Below, piece after piece: positions 48,377-59,955 of a stretch of DNA of 64,000 nt; positions within the stretch are counted from its first letter, which is position 1; each line of letters begins with the position of its first letter. A program made the translations under genes and the position numbers. Below the pieces are notes generated by a model. The model was not told the DNA's origin and searched no databases. It worked only from the letters and a program-made list of their open reading frames with translations. Origin of the DNA: Polyporus tsugae (Eukaryota; Basidiomycota; Agaricomycetes; Polyporales; Polyporaceae); NCBI GenBank assembly GCA_024305745.1, contig JAHRBS010000012.1, forward strand, positions 1,803,001-1,867,000, read 5' to 3'.

Positions 48377-49754
48377 AGTATCGGAAAAGGATGGATAGAA
48401 CTTGAACGGTGCGAACCAAGTGCGAACTGTAACTTGAACTTGATCGGGGATCCAACAGGTGCCCTGAAGTTCAAATACCGCTTCAATCCCGGCTTAGCGA
48501 AGTAAGCGCACTGCTCATCATCGGAGTCTTAACACTTTATTTTTTAAAATCCAGGTTAAACGTGTATTGATCACCTCGGTATTACTTAGTCGAGCCCTCT
48601 GTTGCGGCGCGCTGTCCCTCCCCAGTCCCCTGCATCACTGCTCGATCGAATTCGCTTATGACATGTCCCTCACCGTCTGGCGTAAAAGAGATACAAACCG
48701 ACTTCACACTCGGGTGTTTGTCAAGAAAAAAACCTCTCCCTCGAAGGCTCAGGATGGATGCGAGAGCTGACCGGTAGCCTGTGCGAGATACTTTATGGTG
48801 AGTAGTACTTGGATACTATTGGCCATCCTCCTCTTACCTGTCGTTCCACGCACACATTTGGCACGCACGTTGGACTTATGTGCTGGAACGCGACACATCG
48901 AGTTCTGTCGTGCGTGCCCACAAAGATATGACTTCGTTGAGCCTCCTGTTCAGCGTACCGGCCTTTAGCTTGAACGCTCGTGAAAAACCACGCTCGGAGG
49001 CTGCGATAGAGGGACCATGTGTCCTCTCCTCCTTACTCTCGATCTAGTGCCGAGATAGCCCACGCGATTGTAGAGTAAGGCTCATGATCTACAGCGAGGA
49101 GTAGGAGACGCAGTCGCCCATCCTGACATGCACTAGACCTGAAGTCAGGCAGAGGACAAGTCGTATGGTACGTCGGACGTCCTAACATATTGAATGGAGA
49201 CCATGGGAGGACGAGTTCTGAAAGCACGCAGTAAACAGTTTCGAGACGCCACATAGCCTCGAGAGCCGAGTTTGAAGGAAGAAGCTGGTGGAGCACTCGC
49301 AGTCCTTAAGGGGTGTACTAGCTTGAGAAATCATTTGGGGAGGCTCAGGAGCGTATACGTGTAGCCCCGCATCGCAGTGACTATCGAGAGGGAGCTTTGA
49401 AAGTGGTGGATAGGACGCGGAATGAACAGTCGTTAGAAGTATGACGTTGTTGGGTGCCCACATGGAGATTGTCCACCACGTCGAGGTGGGTAAACTTACA
49501 CTGCTATCTGGAGAGAATCGAGCACTGACCACGCACACAGGATATTCGTAAGGAGGTGGTGGAACTCCGAATCGGTCGTGCTTTGTCCGCTCATTGTTAG
49601 ATAGCGCAGCGGAGTTTCGGGACGGACACCTTCCTTAATGCCCACTACAGCGCTAGCGCTTACCCTCCTCCACAACAACCATCAACCACCGTTCAACCAA
49701 TAGCCTCAGCCATCCCTTCCCTCCCCACCACACCTCACGAACACACGTAGAACC
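48377..49754. other. Intergenic, 1.4 kb, no gene recognised
   Basis: Between the HDAC start and the first zinc-finger gene; both promoters point into it. No frame shows domains or consistent splicing. Confidence 0.45.
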
Positions 49755-51247
49755 ATGTCCAGCATCAACCACTCCCTCTACGGCTACGACTTCTACTCCT
49801 ACGACCACTCATATGAGGCGTTGGAAGAGCCCGTGCGAGCCGCAGTGAGTGTCGCGAGTCTCCTCAAAGTTACAGCTTCATGAACGTGCACTGACGAGTC
49901 AGAGAAGGCGGATGGCATGAATCACTCGAAAACCAACCAACCATCACGGACATCGTCCCTCACGAACATCGATAACCTACCTGGACCGTCGTCAACGACA
50001 GCTAACCACCATCCCGCCTCACCGCCATGCGCATTGTACCCCACTTTGTGGGACGAGAACTCCTCATTCCCGGACATTCCCCTAATCGACCACTCTTTTG
50101 CGCCCCCGCCGCCTCCAAGCGTCCTGCGACCCCTGTATCTTTGCCCTTTCATTGGTTTCGAGGGAAGGGTGATGGAGGGTGAGGAATATCCGTACATTGT
50201 TGGCTGCTGGGGAGTCGTATTCACCTAGACTTTGTCCCATTAGACGCCCCTTCCATTCGGTTCCTACCTCAGGACCACCCACCCATTCCAGACGTAATTC
50301 TGGAGCACTTGTACAGGTCCACAGATGCGGATGCGGATGGAGTGCATTACGGTGATTACTTGGCCGAGGTTGGATACGCAGGGAATCCGGCCTCGCCGTC
50401 CGAGGCTGTCGACCTCGGAGAGACAGAAGGTATGTGGGCACGCAGGCAGCTAGAGGTACGTCCATTAAATTTATGCGTTCTTTGTGTACAACACTCATTC
50501 TAGTAGCTTTTGATGGCAGACATCGACACTCTCCAGGAGCCCACTGCCGGCCCATCCGTCCCGGCCCCCAGGTGCTCTGCCGAACCCACCACTGCAACCT
50601 CGAGCACATCTGGGATTGATCCCAAGACAGAGCCTCTGCGTCTCAGACGACCTGTGAAGCTCGTGGTCGAAGACACACCGACAGCCATTACGACTTCGAG
50701 AAAAGGGAAGGGAAAGGAGGTCGCCCGGAAGCCAGCGACCTCGTCGACTTCCTTGATGGTCGCACGTGGGTCGAAGCGCAAACACGAGGAGGTCGTTTCC
50801 ACTACTGTCGAGGACGACTCTGCACCGGCGCCTGGTTCCAAGAGGCAAAAGATGACGTCGGAGGAGGTCGAGAAGGCGATGGTGCCGCCAAAGCGGCTTC
50901 CCACCAATTGTGGGTGTGGGACGAAGTTCTCCGAGCCGTCGGTCTCGGGCATCGTCAAACACTTCGCGACGCATTACAATGCGCGAGAGAAGACTGAAAA
51001 GGCAAAGGTGCAGTGCCGCTGGGGGAAATGCGCCACAGCGCTCACGTACGGCGAGCTCGTCCGGCACGTCAGGGCTGACCATGTTGGTGTGAGGTGGCCC
51101 TGCCCCGATTGTGGGCAGCAATTCACTCGGCCGAACGGGGTGACGCGGCACAAGAAGTCGGCTAGAGCTTGTGTGAGTGGTTGAGCTTCTTGCTGTTGTT
51201 TGCGATCTGACTCCGCATCTCCTCAGACGAAGAACCAGGGACAGTAA
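49755..51247 (+). CDS. C2H2-like zinc-finger protein (cluster member 1, complete)
   Basis: Five exons (49755-49844, 49905-50178, 50229-50455, 50507-51172, 51227-51247) sum to 1278 nt, or 425 residues. The N-terminal half is low-complexity with Tyr-rich (YGYDFYSYDHSYEAL), Pro-rich and acidic stretches. A Lys/Arg-rich linker (SRKGKGKEVARKP; GSKRKHEE; GSKRQKMT) contains likely nuclear localisation signals. Three C-terminal fingers follow: CGCGTKF...HFATH, CRWGKCATALTYGELVRHVR followed by ADH, and CPDCGQQFTRPNGVTRHKK ending ARAC, the last with Cys in the final position (C2HC). A small last exon codes for TKNQGQ. Exon-intron layout and finger order match the gene at 60.3 kb, so they are paralogues, although the N-terminus differs. 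Probable nuclear DNA- or RNA-binding protein; target unknown. Confidence 0.85.
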
Positions 51248-52039
51248 AGGGCCGAACGTGAGGGATACGTGAATGCACAGAATGGATCGCTGTCAAAGAG
51301 TAGAGTGCGACGTCGTACTCTGGGACGAATTCGAGGGGACCGGAACTGGAGCGGGCGTAGCTGAGGACGGAGAATTATGTCGGCGCGTACTGATCGATGA
51401 TCGGGCGGCTCGGTGGGCGCTAGATAGATGGCGGTCCAATGTTTCAAAGATTGAACTTGTGTTCAACGCGTACGGCGCGCGTCGTCGAACGAACGGTGCG
51501 AATGGGTAGAGGGGGAAAGGAGGAAGCCAAATCAATTGTTTCAGGAGGCCTGCGGGTATATGTGAGGCGGGGGATCGTATCGTAAGTATGGGCAGAAAGG
51601 ACAAGTATGGTAAGCGCCATCGGGCGCTGACACCGCGCGACCGACACAGCCGCAAGGTACCATGTACATTGTACAAGACAAGACACGAGTACAGTACAGA
51701 GTACTACCACATCGCGCACGACAGAGGCTGGCTGTTTGGATTTGCCGTCGCGAAATGGAACGGTCTCGGTGCCAAGCGGAAGTGGCGGGCGTAGTGGCTG
51801 GGGCCGGTGGTGCCACTATTGAATGACTATGATTAGTGTCATTGTGATAGGATTGTGTTAATAGTGAATGAAGTCCGGCATAGGGAGAAATAGAGGGAGC
51901 AGACGAGTCGTGAAGCTAGTTGCGCTGGAATGTGTAGACAGCGAGTCCGGTGGAAGTTTGGCAGCGAAAACAATATCAGACCCCCAGGTGCATCATCTTC
52001 CTTTGGCCTGTCTTCCGGGGAGCAGACGCGCTTGGGCGC
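51248..52039. other. Intergenic 3' of zinc-finger member 1
   Basis: Convergent region between member 1 and the truncated inverted copy. No exon recognised. The 3' portion (52000-52045) is the unique sequence that joins and terminates the inverted copy. Confidence 0.5.
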
Positions 52040-52867
52040 TTACAGCACGGCAGTGGGCTTTCGGGATCGTGCGGACCGACGCAGGGAGGAAGAGACGTCC
52101 TCGGAGGCCGCTGGGGCGGGAACATCCTGAGGAACATCCTCCGGGTCGGCGAGCTACACCACGAGATCAGTCATCGAGACATCCGAAGAGCGAAAGCACA
52201 AAACGCACCTCGTCATAACTCCCCACGTCCTCGGAGCTATCCTCCCCGTCCTGTGACTCGTCGTCGAAGACGGCTTCCTCGTCTTCAAGAGAGCCTGCAG
52301 CCGTCGAAGATTCCGAGGTGTCCGAGGTGCTGTCGTCGTCGAAATCCGTTACCGTGTCCTCGTTACAAGACACGCCATCGTCGAACTGCTCGTCTTCGGC
52401 GTCAAGGTTGTACGTAGACGGCTCTCCTTCCTCATCAGAGTCGCCGTATACCACCGCGTATGATTCGCCGAACTCCGAGCCAAAGTCGGACGTCATGCGC
52501 TCGTGCTCGTCAAGAATATGGTCGAAAGGGGAGCACGACGGACCAGCTGCCATGGGCCATGGGAGGTCCACGGAACGATGGCTGTCGGCCCGTCTTAAAG
52601 GACTCGTGGTGGGGGTCTCGGAGGGGGGAGGGAGGTTTAAGATGTCACTGAAGGGGGATGAAATATACGCCAGAGACATTGGAATGGATGAGTTCACGGC
52701 TTCCGACTCCTGGCGAAGCAGAAAGTTACAAAATGTAGCAGCAAGTGAAGGGGGGATATACCACGTACCGCCATCGGTTGTTTCCCATCTTGGTCTCCGT
52801 GGGGAGCGTCATTTTGGTATGCCCCGTAGTCAAACACCTCGGAGAATGTCAGCGCGAGATTTGACAT
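52040..52867 (-). pseudogene. Zinc-finger gene copy truncated before the fingers (member 2)
   Basis: Exons at 52769-52867, 52209-52709 and 52040-52153 would code for 237 residues. They are colinear, without net indels, with the first two and a half exons of the complete gene at 60304. The protein keeps the N-terminal motif TFSEVFDYGAYQ, the acidic Asp/Glu/Ser domain and the RRSARSRKPTAV motif, but then runs into unrelated sequence with an immediate stop (TAA, 52040-52042). All zinc fingers and the nuclear basic linker are missing, and the conserved proximal promoter of the other copies is absent. It could only act as an interfering acidic fragment; a decayed copy is more likely. Splice sites are intact, so it is a DNA-level copy, not a retrocopy. 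Confidence 0.85.
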
Positions 52868-52937
52868 GTCTGAAAAGGTTGCAAGTAACGAGGGCGCTGA
52901 AGAACAGTGAGCGGACAACCTGTTGTCGAAAGAGAGC
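52046..52937. repeat. Inverted duplicate of 60234-61125 (892 bp)
   Basis: Reverse complement of the segment at 60234-61125. Both intervals are 892 bp and line up position for position, with few substitutions. Similarity begins at ctctctttcgacaac, about 70 bp upstream of the ATG, and stops after cccactgccgtg. It is far more alike than the neighbouring tandem copies, so it is the youngest duplication of the cluster. Confidence 0.9.
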
Positions 52938-54286
52938 GTCGGAACGTACAATGTGACGGTGCTTTCCGGCACGCCCGTGCCCGTGTCCGCTCACAGCCCG
53001 TCCGGCTGATGGGAGGCTCGGGAGAGAACAGACACTGGTACGAAATCCCCCAGTGCTTGTCCAAGTGTCGCCCAGTGTCCCGGTAATCGAGCTTCGACCC
53101 ACACCCCGGACAGAGACAGACGACTATCGTGCGGCCCTTCCGCTGTCCCTCGGGGAAATGGGCTGCACAGAAGTGGCTCCTCGCGGTGCTGACGTCCTCC
53201 CGAGTGAACCGCTTGCCACAAGGGCGACCGTTGCATCTTGGGACCTCGCACTCTATGACCGCGTCCGGGTCGACGAGGCACCGGCGCAGGGCGAACTCGG
53301 TGCGTTTCTCCTTGAGCCAGCTGGACATCTGCTCCTGTGTGATGTCCGCTGTCTCAGGAAACGTGTCGGGAGACTGCGGCGGCGGCACCTGACCCCTGCG
53401 TCGGGATCTCGACACCGGTGCTGCGTCGACGACGGCGTCCTCCGGAGTATACGAGGAGGAAGGGTCGCTGTAATCTCGCGGTGAGTGAGGTAACACGTGA
53501 GAAACAGCATGTAGACGTACGTCGTGCGAGGACAGGGAGACACCGATCTCGGAAGGACATTCTCGTCATCCTGAGCGGCGACCTCGTTTTCGGGATCATC
53601 GTTCCTGTCACCTTACGATGAGGGGTGTGAACACATGGGGAACAGAGTAGGGCACGTACAGTGTAGTGTCCGGGGACACTGGTCGACACACGACCTCTTC
53701 GTCCTCAACAACAGTATCCTTGTCCCCATCATCGTCTGTCCTCAAAGGGTGGTATACGACGAGGTCTTCCAGGTCCTCCCCGAAGTTCCAGAAGTCGTGA
53801 TCGTCGTCGTCGCTATAATCGTCGTCCTCTGTGAAGGGCGAATCAACCTGTTGGGAGGGAAAAATGTCCCCGTCGGCTGGTGAAGGGAAGTACTCGGCCT
53901 CTTGGGTAGGAGACACATTCTCCAAGCCGCTGCAAGAACGTAACAGAGAAGCGGACAGAGCGAGGTTGGTAATCTCCCTCCCCACGCGCGTGAGGGCGAA
54001 AAGGAGAGGCTCGTCCGTCTCTGCCGGGGGAGTCGCGTCCTCCGACCTGTCGTCATCTTCCCCGCGGAAGCTGTAAGCTCTTTGACGCAAAGATTGGTCC
54101 CCATATCCGAACAGAAAGGAGTCCTCAGGGTTCTTTAGGATTGAATTGGTCAGGAAACACGTCAAGTGTGAAAATGGGCCTCAACAATGCGCTCACCTCA
54201 AAACCCAACTTGTCCAACAGATCCTTGTTCGGAAGACGGCGACAAGCGTAGGGAGAAGGGGTGCAAGGAAGCGAGGTGGACGACAT
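52849..54286 (-). pseudogene. C2H2-like zinc-finger gene with damaged 3' end (member 3)
   Basis: Exon 1 (54197-54286) codes for MSSTSLPCTPSPYACRRLPN and ten more residues. Exon 2 begins at 54132 and encodes a Ser/Asp/Glu-rich domain (SEDATPPAETDEP; TEDDDYSDDDDHDFWNFGED). Exon 3 begins at 53467. It carries a finger CEVPRCNGRPCGKRFTRED ending HFCAAHF and a good finger CLCPGCGSKLDYRDTGRHLD ending KHW. The expected third finger (YQCLFSPEPPISRTGCERTR then ARAC) has lost its second Cys and its His. The frame then continues into the 5' flank of the inverted copy at 52937 and stops at 52849. The last codons are therefore borrowed sequence. The gene may still make a two-finger protein. N-terminal exon layout agrees with the rest of the cluster. 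Confidence 0.7.
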
Positions 54287-55416
54287 GGTGAACGGATATA
54301 TGGGAGAAGAATGGGGGCGGGGGAGGGTAGATTCGGTTGAGAGCGCGCGGAAGGGATAAACGAATCTGAGATCGTCTAGCACACGACCTCTGCGGACAGG
54401 CGGGTCATCCGTGGGAGGGAGTTCAAGACACTGCTCCGGTGGAACCCCTACAGCCGTGTGCCATGGCTGTGAGAGCGTCTGGTGAATATGACAGATAGTC
54501 GTGGCCGGCTCGGAGGAAGTGAGCACCATCCTCGGAAGACCGTAGACCGATGAACGAGGAGCGACGATGGGGAAGCGCAGGGAGCGAGGTGAAAATCGTC
54601 GGGCTTGTCCTTTTCAGAGGTTCGAGCCCAACGCATGTCCCTGTCCAGTATTAGCACACGGAAAGGTGGCACATAGACAAGAAGTACACATACCCAGTTG
54701 CGCTTGGACACGGCGTACCTTCGGAGACAACTCGCCTCGCGAGGCTGCTCAGTCGCTGGGGGTTCACGACAGAATTCGCCTCATATATACGTTGAGACCC
54801 CTCGATAAAGGTACGATGGCCCGCAAAAGGCGTAAATGTACCATGAATGCCTGAATTCAAAGGCCACAATGTACATCAACCAGCTGGTGATTACAAGAAA
54901 CAACTTGGCGACATACCTTGCTGCTTACAGAACACTGAACATTCGCGATGATGCCGAGGGTATCAAGTGTCCTTGCACAATGTACAATGGATAGAAGCTA
55001 ATACGTGTCGCGGAGAAAGGCGAATGGTTCTTAGTAGGATCGACGCTCATCAAAGGTTCTGAACGATTCGGAAAGTGAGTTACTACGTGTCGGCTTCGAG
55101 AGCCATCATCTAGAATACTAGGACTTAGCTCTTTGAGCTGCACAAAAATAAACTGTCCGAAAGCTAGTCGTAAGTCTCTCTTCCGCTCGGCACTGGGCAG
55201 AGTTGACAGTGGCTCACCCTGAACACAAACGGACTAAGTATGCGCCACAAAGGACGTTTGACTCCTGTAGAACAAGTCACCCAATCAATGCTACGGTTTG
55301 GAGTTCGGTACTCTTTGTATCTTGTACACGTCATAGCTTTGAATACTAGAATGATTCGAATCTCACCGTTCATTCGGAGTTACGAGGCTTTGGGGGCAAC
55401 TTGAAACAGACAGTAC
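54287..55416. other. Intergenic, 1.1 kb
   Basis: Upstream side of zinc-finger member 3. No recognised exon, and no similarity to the CACGTG promoter block of the tandem copies was seen. Confidence 0.45.
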
Positions 55417-55419
55417 TTA

Positions 55420-55863
55420 GGGCCCGTTCGGCGCGGGTCTATTACGCGTAATAGACCCCATTAGATTAACTCTCCATTAACTAAAATTAGGCGCCTTGTA
55501 ATCCAACCCGTGGGAAGTCGTTTTGCTCCGGGCGCTCGTTCACCATCTGTCGTGAATCCACCTCCCTCTGCTGGTCTCTCTCCACCACCAAAACTTATCC
55601 GTAGGGCCAGAAAACTAGAACTATTATTTGATATGTCTGTGGAGACCATTATATAAATTTTCGCAAAAAGTCTCGTCGGGGAAGGGATGATATAGAGCTC
55701 CAAGTTAACTGGCAACAGATGGGCGGGGTCGATTGCCAGTGGCTTAATGGAGACGTTAATGGAAGCGGCGCCGAACACAAGGTCTGTTAAGTCGGCGTCG
55801 GGTTGATCTTATCGTAATCTAATGGAGTCTATTATGCGTAATAGACCCGCGCCGAACGGGCCC
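55420..55863. mobile_element. PIF/Harbinger-type MITE, 444 bp
   Basis: Terminal inverted repeats of about 49 bp (55420-55468 and 55815-55863, starting gggcccgttcggcgcgggtc, two mismatches seen) are flanked by a perfect 3-bp target-site duplication TTA (55417-55419 and 55864-55866). TTA/TAA duplications and GGG/GGC-starting ends are typical of PIF/Harbinger elements. A 22-bp perfect palindrome sits within the left TIR (55436-55457), and its partner in the right TIR has small changes. There is no transposase gene, so it is non-autonomous. It lies between zinc-finger members 3 and 4. Confidence 0.9.
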
Positions 55864-55866
55864 TTA

Positions 55867-57281
55867 GTTGGGATGAAGAATGACATAATTACCCGCACGA
55901 CCTGTATATGGCACGTTGCATTGAACTTGTAGCGTCCAGAATTACTAAGGGCATAAATCTTCCTATGGCGACCTACGGTTCATAGCGACGAAGACACGGG
56001 AGTCCGAGGCGAGTCAGGACCTGCGAGTTTGCAGCCGGATCCGCAAAGGCTCTGCTGGCACAAGTCATCGGAATATCCCGAGGGGCGCTCATCTTGCATC
56101 GCACGCCACGTGGACATGTACCGTATACGCACTCCGAGTCGTCCCTGGCCCTTGGGTTAAAGCGTGCCGCACTTATTCCGTCGCGGCATGGGGCTACTTA
56201 CTGCCGGTATCTACGCTGTCTCGAGGCGGATGCATCTTTAGTCCTTCTGGGTAGGCTATAAATCAACCATGCTTCTCTACTCTGTTCCTACTGAGGCGCC
56301 TAATCACCGGACTAGCGTTTTTCTCCTCGGCAGCTAGAAACTTCAACTGAAGCGGTAAAATCCGATTGAACATGACCATCAGGTGCGTGCATTATATCAA
56401 AAAAGTCGAATAGAGTCCGAGCTAAGAACTCTCTAAGTATAAGCCGTCATCTTTGCTGGATGTCTATCCCTAAAGTACTATTCCCCGAGCAGCCATGGGC
56501 CCCAGGTGAAGGACAGGTCTTTCAGCTGTGATGCCTCCTCAGCGACGCATTTGGAAGCAGCCTACACGGTCGTCGGAGGACATTTCATGGGATTGGAACC
56601 CGGGACAATAGGAGGGAACGTGGGAACAAGTCCGTGAAGCTTGTACATAGTAATGGTGTGCAAAGTCAATTTGGCCGTGAACGTTTTCATCCGCTTATCT
56701 GATCTATGAAAATTGTCAGGGCCACACAAATGTTCACCCGAGCACAAAGCGTGTCTCAGCAAGTGAGCTTCAGGGTACGGAAGGGCTCACTGATCCATTG
56801 ACCGACGAACAACCTGGAAACAAGGACTACACTTACAACGGTAGCACGGCGGTGAAGACTAACAGCAAGGCAGCGTTTCTGGGGAGATGGCATAGGTAGA
56901 ATCGGCGGCGGAACGGTTGACCGGACGACGCGGCAACACGTGAGTGACCGCCCAACGCTTTGCGCGCCCTGCCATACTCCGTGCGTGTTGCCTTTTTGGA
57001 AGACCCGCATCCACAGGTTGATTGTGCCCATGTCTGGCCTGGATTCTGGAATTGCGGCACCTTATTGATCTAGTCCTTTGTCTTGCGCACCTGGGATGTT
57101 ATTCGCAGGGACGGTTCGTAAGGGTTTGTTACTCCGCTTTAATTGTCCGTTGCTTAAGACACCCCAAGCTCGTTCTCTCTCCCTACGTGCCTCTTTCTCC
57201 CACTTACAACACTCTTTCGGCCCCGGCTGTCCATCATACCTTTCCACACACACACACTCCTCACTCACCAGACTTCCCAAC
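55867..57281. other. Upstream region of member 4, left part of tandem unit 1
   Basis: Up to about 56340 unique sequence. From there on the sequence aligns with the region starting at about 59265, upstream of member 5. No gene recognised. Confidence 0.55.
56937..57281 (+). promoter_or_regulatory. Conserved proximal promoter of member 4
   Basis: Begins with CACGTG (56937-56942), 345 bp before the ATG, followed by gtgaccgcccaacgctttgc-like sequence, tgcgtgttgcctttt, attgtgccc, gaattgcggcacc and a gcttaaga box (about 57152). The same blocks occur in the same order and spacing upstream of member 5 (CACGTG 348 bp before its ATG). Conservation within diverged surroundings suggests function. CACGTG suits a bHLH factor (inference). 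Confidence 0.6.
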
Positions 57282-58482
57282 ATGTCACCCCTTGCCATCA
57301 CGTTTTCCCAGGTCTTCGACTACAAGGCCTACGAAGGTGAGGTCAGCAACGACGCCTCAAGGGATCACCCCGAGAAGTTGCAGGTTTCGGTACGTGATGT
57401 ATCCACCCCCTCCTTTTGTGCCGTAACTGATGACCTTTCGTGTCCGCAGGAGGAAGCAGACCCCAATGTTCTCATGTCCCCCGCTCTCGGCCTATCCCTC
57501 GACCTCCGCCCCCTCCACGACGTCCAAAATGTTGTGTCCCACGATGACATGGCGGCGAACGGCGCCTTCAGGCAACCACCGTTCGCCCATCTTCACGACG
57601 ACGAAGAGAACACGCCGTTCCGACCGGCCGCCCTCATTCGTCGGGAGAGTACTCACAAGGTGCTCGATCTCTCCTGGCCGACTGCTGGCCCGTCGCGATC
57701 CGCCTCCCAACGCCTCGCTCGGGAACTTGAGCGGATGACGTCCGACTTTGGCTCGGAGTTCGATGGTGAGGACGCCGTCATATACGGCGGGTCGGTGAGG
57801 GGAGAAGGCTCCTTTGTGTCCGATAGTCACGGCGAGGACGAGGAGATCGACGCGGAGAGCTCCTGTAGCGAGGACACGGTGATGATGGATTGCGACGATG
57901 ATAGCGCTTCCGACACTTCCGAGTCTCACTGTTCCACGGCTGCGTCTCTCTCGGAATTGGACGAGGAACCCATGAACGATGACGACTCGCAAGGCGGGGA
58001 GGGTAGCTCTGATGATGACATGGAGAGCTGCGACGAGGTGTGTTTTTTTCTTTGGCTCTTCGGGCGGCCCGATGACTGACCCCGTGGTGTAGCTCCCTGA
58101 GGATGTCCCCCAGGTTGTCCCGACGCCCGCGGCCCCCGAGGACGTCCCTTCATCCCTACGTCGGTCAGCGCGTGACCGAAGACTCGCTACGCCATATGCA
58201 CCCCCTGCTGCCCAGGGCAAGGGCAAGGGAAAGGGCAAGGCCACCGCACCTAAAGTGCTCCCTCCGTCCAGGTCGGCGACACCCAAGCGCGCCCGCTCCC
58301 CGTCGCCCCCCACGCGCCACGCACGCTCCGTTTACGCCGGCAAACGCCCCAGACTCCGTCCCGTAGTGACGCAGGCACTGCTCGTCAGCGAGGACGAGGA
58401 CTCGACGGTCGAGTGCGCCGTCGCTGAGTCGGTACGCACTACACCACGGAGGAGAAGAACGCGCACACCATCCTGTGCCTAA
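57282..58482 (+). pseudogene. Zinc-finger paralogue that lost its fingers (member 4)
   Basis: Exons 57282-57389, 57450-58037 and 58093-58482 encode 361 residues. The N-terminus is TFSQVFDYKAYEG, a close match to member 5, followed by the Ser/Asp/Glu-rich acidic region (DDDDSASDTSES-like motifs) and the basic linker (RRSARDRR; GKGKGKGKAT; KRARSPSPP; GKRPRLRP). At ALLVSEDEDSTVECAV, where finger 1 should follow, a deletion removes most of the finger and shifts the frame, giving a stop at 58480. Downstream remnants of finger 2 can still be read (ECPFPENTFAEVIQHLRR at about 58487-58545), but finger 3 is deleted. The first two exons and the splice sites are intact, so a finger-less acidic protein could still be made. 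Confidence 0.8.
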
Positions 58483-59955
58483 GGGGCGCCGAGTGTCCCT
58501 TCCCCGAGAACACCTTCGCGGAGGTGATCCAGCACCTGAGGAGGAAACCGGATTCCTTGAAGAGGAGGGGGAAGGGAAGAAGGAAGCGAACGCGTTGAAC
58601 AAGTCCGTTGGTATCGAACTTTGACATTTGTCTCGAATCCGGTCGTTCGCCTTAGATTACACCGCTCGCTTTAGATTATGCATGCTCATGATGCCGCTAT
58701 GTGCTTCTCCCTCTCATTACTGTACTGTACCACGCAATCAATTGAAGTGTAATTGGATAAATATCTTGAAGGATGAATGGTCGGCTGCGCCGTATACCCT
58801 GCGCTTCCGCTTCTCCGAAAATGACCTGCCGTCATGATGGACTCCCCGAGGTCCTGCCCGCTGGACGAAACGGAACAAATGTTTGTGTATGATTACATCA
58901 TTGAATAACTCGGTTGGCGGATACACGTGCAGACTGTTGTGTAGGGATGTTGTCCGGTCGCGGAACGGAGGGGACTTGGTCGCGTTCCGCCGCTTGAGGG
59001 GCGACGCACAGTCGAACTTGTTGGCAATACCCCGGGCGGTGTCCAACGGACTGGACGAGTTTGCATGCGGCGCCAGCCGACCGAATCGGAACATCCCGGC
59101 GGGCGCTTTGGAACTTGCTTGCCACGTGTACTTACTATGTACTGAGATACTTACGTCGTCGCTGTCTCCTACGCAACACTGTCACGTTGAGCGTGGCTCC
59201 TCCCTAATGAGAGCTCCATGCTCTCATGTCGTCAAATTCAAGCATATCATCATATCAGCTAGTAGAAAATGAAGCGGTATAAGATTGATTGCACATGATG
59301 ACCGTCAGGTGCGTACGTTTTATCTGAAAAAAAAGTCGACTTCCAAGCTGAGAACTGTCCATCTATAAGCCGTCCTCTTTCCTGTATGTCTACCCCCAGG
59401 TGAAGGACAAATCTTCCAGCACGACACCCTCTCATTGAAACCTTCTGAAGGAGCGCCGTACCCCGCGATTCATGTTTGTGAGCCGGATCTCGTCATGAAG
59501 CATGATGTAGTGACTTTGGCTGATGCACACCTGTCTGCCCGGATCCGCCCAGTTAATGTCGAGAGCCAGTCGTCAATTTCACATTGCCCTTCTATCCTTG
59601 ATACTACCACTCGTCGTCAGAGAGCGTCCCATGGGATTGGAACCCGGGACAATGGAAGGAAGTGTGGGAGCAAGTCCCTGAGGCTCATCCTGGGGTCCGT
59701 AACGGTGCGCGGGGTCAAGCTGGTCGTGAACGCTTTCATCCGCTTATCTGATCTAGAACAACTGTCAGGGTCCAGGGACACGCCTGAGGAAGTGAGCCGC
59801 TGGGTACGGAAGGGTAAAATCCGTGGCCCGACGAGCAGCGTGGAAACCAGAACCAAATTTGCTACGGTAACGTGGGGCGAAGTGCGGCCAAGGCAGCGTT
59901 GATGAGGAGAGGACAAAGGTAGGTCGGCGGAAATGTTTGCAGGATGACGCAGAAA
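58483..59955. other. 3' remnants of member 4 and unit boundary
   Basis: 58483-58615 carries out-of-frame finger remnants. 58866-58950 is the 3' block shared with 62102-62170. 58950-59265 is unique sequence, and unit 2 starts at about 59268 with an insertion at about 59440-59620 relative to unit 1. Confidence 0.6.

Larger units (their letters stand above)
56345..58950. repeat. Tandem segmental duplication, unit 1
   Basis: Aligns in the same orientation with 59268-62170: shared upstream block (aagcggta, aggtgaaggaca, gggattggaacccgggacaa), gene, and shared downstream block (actcggttggcgga, then gtagggatgttg). Similarity is interrupted by indels, and the unit carries the decayed zinc-finger gene. 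Confidence 0.8.

Noticed and set aside
55461..55778. 105-codon frame inside the MITE
   Set aside because: No transposase motif; the element is non-autonomous and the frame is a by-product.
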